DNA of 59,422 bases, taken from NCBI GenBank assembly GCA_947629795.1, contig CANRFC010000014.1, positions 1 to 59,422 on the forward strand. Reading direction: 5' to 3'. Made by a program: the position numbers and the translations under genes. Within the stretch, counting starts at the first letter, position 1. Each line of letters opens with the position of its first letter. The notes beneath the pieces are model-generated. The model was not told the origin of the DNA. It ran no database searches and saw only the letters and a list, made by a program, of their open reading frames with translations. Below, piece after piece: positions 51,311 through 59,422 of this stretch. This stretch comes from an uncultured Oscillospiraceae bacterium (GTDB taxonomy: Bacteria; Bacillota; Clostridia; Oscillospirales; Oscillospiraceae).

Positions 51311-52177
51311 ATGAAAAAAGTAATCTTCTATTTTTCCGGAACCGGAAACAGTATGCGTGGGGCAGAAGTGATCGCGGAGGAATTGGGTGATACGGAGATC
51401 ATCTCCATGCGTATGGACCCCCATGAGGTTTCTGCGGAAAACGCGGAGGTGATCGGTTTTGTTTTCCCGGTGTATCATTGGACGATGCCTGCGCCGGCGG
51501 TCCAGTTTGTTGAGCAGTTGAAAATTAATCCGAACGCCTACATATTTGTGCTCGCCATGCCCAGCTTCATATGTGGAATTTCCTGTGAAAAATGTGCCGG
51601 CCTGATCGAGGCGAAGGGCGGAAGGATCGTGTACGGCAACCTGGTTCATTGTGTGGCGAACTATGCAACTGTATATCCGCCCTTCCCACCGCCTAAGCTG
51701 ATGGTCCCGCGCATGGAGCGCAGGCTCCGGCAAATTGCCGGGGATATTGCAGGCAGAAAAGAAAGAGCGTATCCTAAGGCGAGCAGGATTGTCAAGGCCC
51801 GCCGGGATAAGGCGATGACCCCGTATCTTGACGTTCAGAAATACGCGGACTATCCTTTTACAGTCAGTGAACGCTGCGTGGGCTGCGGATTATGTGCAAG
51901 GGTCTGTCCCTGCGGCAATATTGAGCTGCGGGAGGGAAAACCGGAGTTTCGGCATCATTGCGCCCAGTGCATGGCCTGTGTTGTGAACTGCCCGCAAAGA
52001 GCCATCGGCTATGAGGTCAAGGACGGGAATATGCACGGTCTCTCCTTGTCAAACAAGAAGATCCCCCTTGTCAAGTTGATGGGTTTACCGGCGAAAAGAA
52101 AGCTGTACCGGAATCCGTATATTACCGCCGCCGACCTGGCCAGGGAGAGACTGACGATTACAAAAAAGGGTGAGTGA
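51311..52177 (+). CDS. EFR1-family flavodoxin-ferredoxin fusion
   Basis: A 288-residue electron carrier. The amino half is flavodoxin-like, with the FMN phosphate loop FYFSGTGNSMRGAE at residues 7-20 and the later VFPVYHWTMP. The C-terminal part has two 4Fe-4S clusters: CVGCGLCARVCPC at about 195-207 and CAQCMACVVNCPQ about 20 residues on. The role is probably transfer of electrons to an unknown acceptor. Its GC content is clearly lower than in flanking core genes, in agreement with acquisition. The start ATG at 51311 follows AGAGGGG. It is followed by a TetR-type gene, a common pairing. Confidence 0.9.
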   Translation: MKKVIFYFSGTGNSMRGAEVIAEELGDTEIISMRMDPHEVSAENAEVIGFVFPVYHWTMPAPAVQFVEQLKINPNAYIFVLAMPSFICGISCEKCAGLIEAKGGRIVYGNLVHCVANYATVYPPFPPPKLMVPRMERRLRQIAGDIAGRKERAYPKASRIVKARRDKAMTPYLDVQKYADYPFTVSERCVGCGLCARVCPCGNIELREGKPEFRHHCAQCMACVVNCPQRAIGYEVKDGNMHGLSLSNKKIPLVKLMGLPAKRKLYRNPYITAADLARERLTITKKGE

Positions 52178-52178
52178 G

Positions 52179-52769
52179 GTGAAGGACACAAGGGACAGGA
52201 TCGTAACGGCCGCATATGCGTGCTTTATGGAAAAAGGCTATGAACAAACCTCCGTCAGGATGATACTGGAGAAGGCGGGGGTCACCACAGGCAGCTTTTA
52301 TCATTTCTTCCCCTCTAAGGAAGAACTGTTTGAAGCGGTTGTTGATGTTTTTTTGACCGATTATGTTTCAACCTTTGCCTCCATCTGTCAGGACCATGAA
52401 CTGCCGGTGACCCGAAGATGCGAACTCCTTTTCGGTGAACTGGCAAAGAGGATGCGGGAATATTATGGACAGCTTGGCGGGGATCACCTTCACTGGTCGA
52501 TTGCGTATAGCCTCCATGAGAAGACGATGGCTTCGTTACTTCCCAGTGTGGAGGCGCTCCTCACAGATGCGATCCACACCGGAGATGTAAAGAGTAGGAT
52601 GGAGATTGATACGCGGACATTGAGTATGCTCCTCCTTCGGGGCATTGAAGCTATTCTTCATAGCAGAAATAATTTTAATATGGTAGAGGCCGAAAGAACG
52701 GAGTACTATTTTTCAAAATGCAAGGAATATATGAAGCTGTTATTGGAGATTGGCAGTTCGGAGTTCTGA
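52179..52769 (+). CDS. TetR/AcrR-family transcriptional regulator
   Basis: A 196-residue repressor-type protein. The DNA-binding domain is in the first 55 residues: RDRIVTAAYACFMEKGYEQT, then SVRMILEKAGVTTGSFYHFF with the turn and recognition helix, then the helical ligand domain. I chose the GTG at 52179 with AAAGGG 8 bases upstream; a GTG at 52170 would overlap the EFR1 gene. Position and the dyad in the upstream promoter suggest that it controls its own operon. The inducer is unknown. Confidence 0.88.
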   Translation: MKDTRDRIVTAAYACFMEKGYEQTSVRMILEKAGVTTGSFYHFFPSKEELFEAVVDVFLTDYVSTFASICQDHELPVTRRCELLFGELAKRMREYYGQLGGDHLHWSIAYSLHEKTMASLLPSVEALLTDAIHTGDVKSRMEIDTRTLSMLLLRGIEAILHSRNNFNMVEAERTEYYFSKCKEYMKLLLEIGSSEF

Positions 52770-52798
52770 AATTGAATTAAAGATAATGCTTTTCGGCG

Positions 52799-52818
52799 AA
52801 AAAGTCTTTTTATAGCAT
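52799..52818 (+). repeat. Direct repeat, copy 1
   Basis: AAAAAGTCTTTTTATAGCAT here is repeated exactly at 53281-53300. The two copies bracket the tRNA-like remnant and the GNAT fragment. Confidence 0.7.
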
Positions 52819-52847
52819 GAAGTCAAACTCATCACTGGTCGAACCCC

Positions 52848-52922
52848 GGAGCAGTTCGACGAGAGAAGCGTCAGCTCCACCAAAAATCGGCAAACTCCGA
52901 CAGGTGTTTGCCGATTTCTTTT
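52848..52922 (+). repeat. tRNA-end-like remnant with duplicated terminator (possible att site)
   Basis: GGAGC (52848-52852) and GCTCC (52874-52878) followed by ACCA look like a shortened tRNA acceptor end. From ACCA on (52879-52922) the sequence copies that after tRNA-Arg(CCG) (51194-51239), including a 12-bp stem (52884-52895 with 52906-52917) and CTTTT, with scattered and partly compensatory changes. The EFR1-TetR unit lies between the two copies. Confidence 0.55.
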
Positions 52923-52927
52923 AATTG

Positions 52928-52956
52928 TTTACATCCTTCCGGTGGTGTGTTATACT
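52928..52956 (+). promoter_or_regulatory. Promoter-like sequence before the GNAT fragment
   Basis: -35 TTTACA (52928-52933) and -10 TATACT (52951-52956), 17-base spacing. Confidence 0.55.
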
Positions 52957-52999
52957 TGCCCCGGGAAGGCGACAAACCGGGACTTATGGAGATTAACGG

Positions 53000-53188
53000 A
53001 TGATCACAATAAAAGAAGCGTTCAGAAACGGCGCAAAAACGGTGTGGGTAGACCCGGCACCGGAAAACGCCAAAGCGATTGCGTTGTATGAGAGATTGGG
53101 TTTCAAGCGGAAGGATATGCCGGATCACGTGATTGCTCTGGGCGAAGACCCGACAGCAAATATCTATTTTGAGCTTTGCAAAGAGTGA
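53000..53188 (+). pseudogene. Truncated GNAT acetyltransferase
   Basis: Only 62 codons remain, coding the C-terminal half of a GNAT domain (NGAKTVWVDPAPENAKAIALYERLGF and a final strand). The acetyl-CoA loop that lies before this part is missing. A promoter-like sequence and GGAG precede the ATG, so the original 5' end may survive, joined to the 3' half by a deletion. It lies within the scar downstream of tRNA-Arg(CCG). Confidence 0.65.
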
Positions 53189-53280
53189 ACCGTTTCGCTC
53201 GGGCTTGCTAAAACAAAACGATAGCTTCTAGTTTGTGGCGTAAATACTCAGAACCTTTGCGACACAAATCCTTCCAGTGA

Positions 53281-53300
53281 AAAAAGTCTTTTTATAGCAT
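53281..53300 (+). repeat. Direct repeat, copy 2
   Basis: Exact second copy of the 20-base repeat at 52799-52818, 482 bases downstream, with one extra A at the left edge. Confidence 0.7.
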
Positions 53301-53307
53301 AGAGCCA

Positions 53308-53355
53308 GAAAATCACCTGAATGGTTCATTTTTATGAACTTTTCAGGTGATTTTC
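53308..53355. terminator. Terminator hairpin after the integrase remnant
   Basis: A 13-bp perfect outer stem (53308-53320 with 53343-53355) with an inner helix TTCAT/ATGAA; the stem ends in A/T runs on both sides. It lies just after the stop codon of the minus-strand integrase fragment, the place expected for that gene's terminator. Confidence 0.7.
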
Positions 53356-53358
53356 ATT

Positions 53359-53613
53359 TTATGTCCCGCAAATGTCCCGTAAATGGCTGAGATCAGCCGA
53401 TTTTTCGCCCTGGAAAATGAGATGATCCATCCCTTTTCCAAGCCGCTCCATATCCCCGCCCAGCACGTGACCGTAAATCTTCAAGGTGGTCGTCACGTCG
53501 CTGTGGCCCAGCCACGCCTGGATATCCTTCCCGTCACGACCGCTCTTTCGCAGTACATAGACCGCAGAATGCGGCGAGCGTTGACCTTTTCGGTACCAAA
53601 TGCTATAATGCCT
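53359..53613 (-). pseudogene. Phage-type tyrosine integrase, C-terminal remnant
   Basis: An 84-codon frame closed upstream by a stop codon. It codes the end of a tyrosine recombinase: HSAVYVLRKSG, DIQAWLGHSDVTTT (LGH box) and LKIYGHV with the catalytic Tyr, then a short tail. The arginine expected in the L-R-H box is altered (RSPHS) and everything before is missing, so it is a dead fragment. It marks the right edge of a decayed element next to dus. The reading on the opposite strand is a shadow. Confidence 0.85.
53581..53609 (+). promoter_or_regulatory. Promoter of dus
   Basis: -35 TTGACC (53581-53586) and consensus -10 TATAAT (53604-53609), 17-base spacing. It lies within the broken 5' end of the integrase remnant on the other strand. 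Confidence 0.75.
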
Positions 53614-53661
53614 TCACTGAAATGAGCGCTGCTTCGCAGCTGTGTGAGGTGAGATCCGCCT

Positions 53662-54684
53662 GTGAAATTTTACTTTGCCCCCATGGAGGGGCTCACCGAC
53701 TACATCTTCCGCAACACCCACCACCGCTTTTTTCCCGGGCTGGACCGGTATTACACCCCCTTCCTCTCCCCCACCGCCGACGGGCGCTTTGACCGCAAGG
53801 CCTTTCGGGACGTGCTCCCGGAGAACAACGCCGGCGTCCCCCTGGTCCCCCAGCTCCTCACCCGGCACAGCCAGGACTTCCTCTGGGCGGCGAAGCTCCT
53901 GGCCGAGAACGGGTACAGCCAGGTAGACCTGAACCTGGGCTGCCCCTCCGGGACGGTGGTGGCCAAGGGCAAGGGGGCGGGCCAGCTCCGGGACCTGGCG
54001 GCCCTGGACCGCTTCCTGGACGAGATCTTCTCCCAAAGCCCCCTGCCCATCTCCATTAAGACCCGGCTGGGCGTGCAGGACGATGGGGAATTCCCCGCTC
54101 TGCTGGAGGTCTTCTGCCGCTACCCGGTGGCAGAGTTCACCGTCCACACCCGGGTGCGGGAGGACTTTTACCGCCGGCCCGCCCGGCCGGAGCGGTTCCG
54201 GCTGGCCCTGGAGCGGTGCCCCTTCCCCCTGTGCTATAATGGTGACATTCTCAATTTGGCAGATTTTCGGTGCTTTCAGGCCCAATTTCCCGCCTTTTGC
54301 GGTGTAAATGTGGAGGAAACTCCCGGGCAGGCCGCCCACGCGGAGGGCCTCGCCGGGGGCGGGGCGGTGATGCTGGGGCGGGGACTGGTGGCCGATCCCG
54401 CTCTCTTCCTTAGGTGCAAAAACGGAACTTCTGCGGATAAAAATGTCCTGAAAGCGTATCATGATACGCTGTTTGAGAACTATTGCTCCGCCTTTGGCAA
54501 TGCCCGGAACGCCATGTCCCGGATGAAGGAGTTCTGGTTCTACCACAGCGCCCTCTTTGTGGGGGGCGAAAAGCTCTTCAAACAGCTCAGGAAATCCACA
54601 GATGTTGGTATTTTCAGAACAATTGTGAGCCGGATCTACAATGAGCTGGACCTGCGGGAGGATGGAACCAAGCCGGCCTGGTAG
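53662..54684 (+). CDS. dus: tRNA-dihydrouridine synthase
   Basis: FMN enzyme that reduces uridines in the tRNA D loop; 340 residues. The TIM barrel starts YFAPMEGLTDYIFR; the catalytic cysteine is in LNLGCPSGTV; SIKTRLG and FTVHTRVREDFYRRPA hold substrate- and FMN-phosphate-binding residues; YNGDI and MLGRGLVADP follow. The start is a GTG at 53662 with GAGGTGAG upstream. It is a single-gene unit. Which D positions it modifies is not clear from the sequence. Confidence 0.93.
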   Translation: MKFYFAPMEGLTDYIFRNTHHRFFPGLDRYYTPFLSPTADGRFDRKAFRDVLPENNAGVPLVPQLLTRHSQDFLWAAKLLAENGYSQVDLNLGCPSGTVVAKGKGAGQLRDLAALDRFLDEIFSQSPLPISIKTRLGVQDDGEFPALLEVFCRYPVAEFTVHTRVREDFYRRPARPERFRLALERCPFPLCYNGDILNLADFRCFQAQFPAFCGVNVEETPGQAAHAEGLAGGGAVMLGRGLVADPALFLRCKNGTSADKNVLKAYHDTLFENYCSAFGNARNAMSRMKEFWFYHSALFVGGEKLFKQLRKSTDVGIFRTIVSRIYNELDLREDGTKPAW

Positions 54685-54786
54685 GGATATTTTCCCTCTT
54701 CAGAGAGAGTCGAAAGCTCGCCAAGGTGTACGGAGTTGCATGCAGAGAAATGGCCCAGGTTATGCTTGATTGTACAAGGTTGTACG

Positions 54787-54825
54787 AAAAAAGGGGCGTC
54801 TCCAAGGACTGGAGACGCCCCTTTT
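54787..54825. terminator. Bidirectional terminator between dus and rpoC
   Basis: An 11-bp GC-rich stem (54793-54803 with 54811-54821), loop of seven, with six U on the minus-strand side and four T on the plus-strand side. It ends rpoBC and probably dus. The 70 or so bases between it and the rpoC stop hold nothing recognisable. Confidence 0.85.
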
Positions 54826-54897
54826 GGGCTCTGTTCAGGGTCTCTACTCCCCCGTTTTGGGGTCTCATCGAAGGGGAGGGTCCGCCCGGCAGGGAAA

Positions 54898-58884
<3,987 letters not shown>

Positions 58885-58904
58885 ATCTTCTCTCCTCCCT
58901 TTCC

Positions 58905-59422
<518 letters not shown>

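Noticed and set aside
53383-53625. 80-codon plus-strand frame near 53.4 kb
   Set aside because: The opposite strand codes the clear C-terminal end of a tyrosine integrase; the plus frame is its shadow.

Overview
This 59.4 kb window looks like the chromosome of a GC-rich, endospore-forming member of the Clostridia, most like the Oscillospiraceae (Flavonifractor, Intestinimonas, Lawsonibacter and relatives). The clues are three T-box leaders, a SpoIVFA/SpoIVFB pair, SpoIIIE/FtsK, IreB, a DUF4364 protein, a LeuA of the long type, the tig-clpP-clpX-lon-engB order, abundant AGGAGG ribosome sites and perfectly spaced sigma-A promoters in a high-GC background. The genus is an inference. No rRNA, CRISPR array or intact insertion sequence was seen.

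Layout. 1-7.7 kb: a CorA-type transporter behind a structured leader with a terminator; a tryptophan ABC transporter operon (trpX-trpY-trpZ) under a T-box whose specifier reads UGG; a membrane-anchored XRE regulator; and leuA under its own T-box (specifier read as CUG). 7.7-20 kb, minus strand: a housekeeping run of tig, clpP, clpX, lon, engB, polA, rimI, a GNAT gene, tsaD and an alpha/beta hydrolase. 20-26 kb, minus strand: acetyltransferase, rbgA, rnhB, yraN, dipeptidase, thrC and a phosphoesterase, preceded by rplS. 26-34 kb: a small HTH membrane protein, spoIVFA-spoIVFB, alr with a MazF-type toxin but no visible antitoxin, a SUFU-domain protein, a lipoprotein, nnrD and a kinase-like protein.

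34-41.5 kb, plus strand: a Phe T-box (UUC) leads into a lipoprotein polysaccharide deacetylase and then pheS-pheT, followed by ireB, pepT and a lone HsdR-N-type nuclease-fold protein. 41.5-49.3 kb, minus strand: tRNA-Arg(ACG), GNAT, ftsK/spoIIIE, a MATE exporter, uppP, a non-coding stretch with four DnaA-box-like sites, and two membrane/regulatory genes. 49.3-54.7 kb, plus strand: a DUF3048 lipoprotein, a low-molecular-weight phosphatase and tRNA-Arg(CCG). A lower-GC scar follows, with an EFR1 flavodoxin-ferredoxin, a TetR regulator, a duplicated tRNA-end/terminator, a truncated GNAT and the C-terminal end of a phage-type integrase, and then dus. 54.8-59.4 kb, minus strand: rpoC and the 3' end of rpoB.

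Most of the window is ordinary core genome. The points most worth a second look are the CorA leader, in which three mutually exclusive pairings and a sequestered ribosome site suggest an RNA switch I could not assign to a class; the deacetylase gene lying inside a tRNA-Phe-sensing operon; the roughly 100-residue insertion in PheT; the 80-residue lysine-rich tail on trigger factor; the DnaA-box-like cluster near 47.6 kb; and the decayed integration site at tRNA-Arg(CCG).
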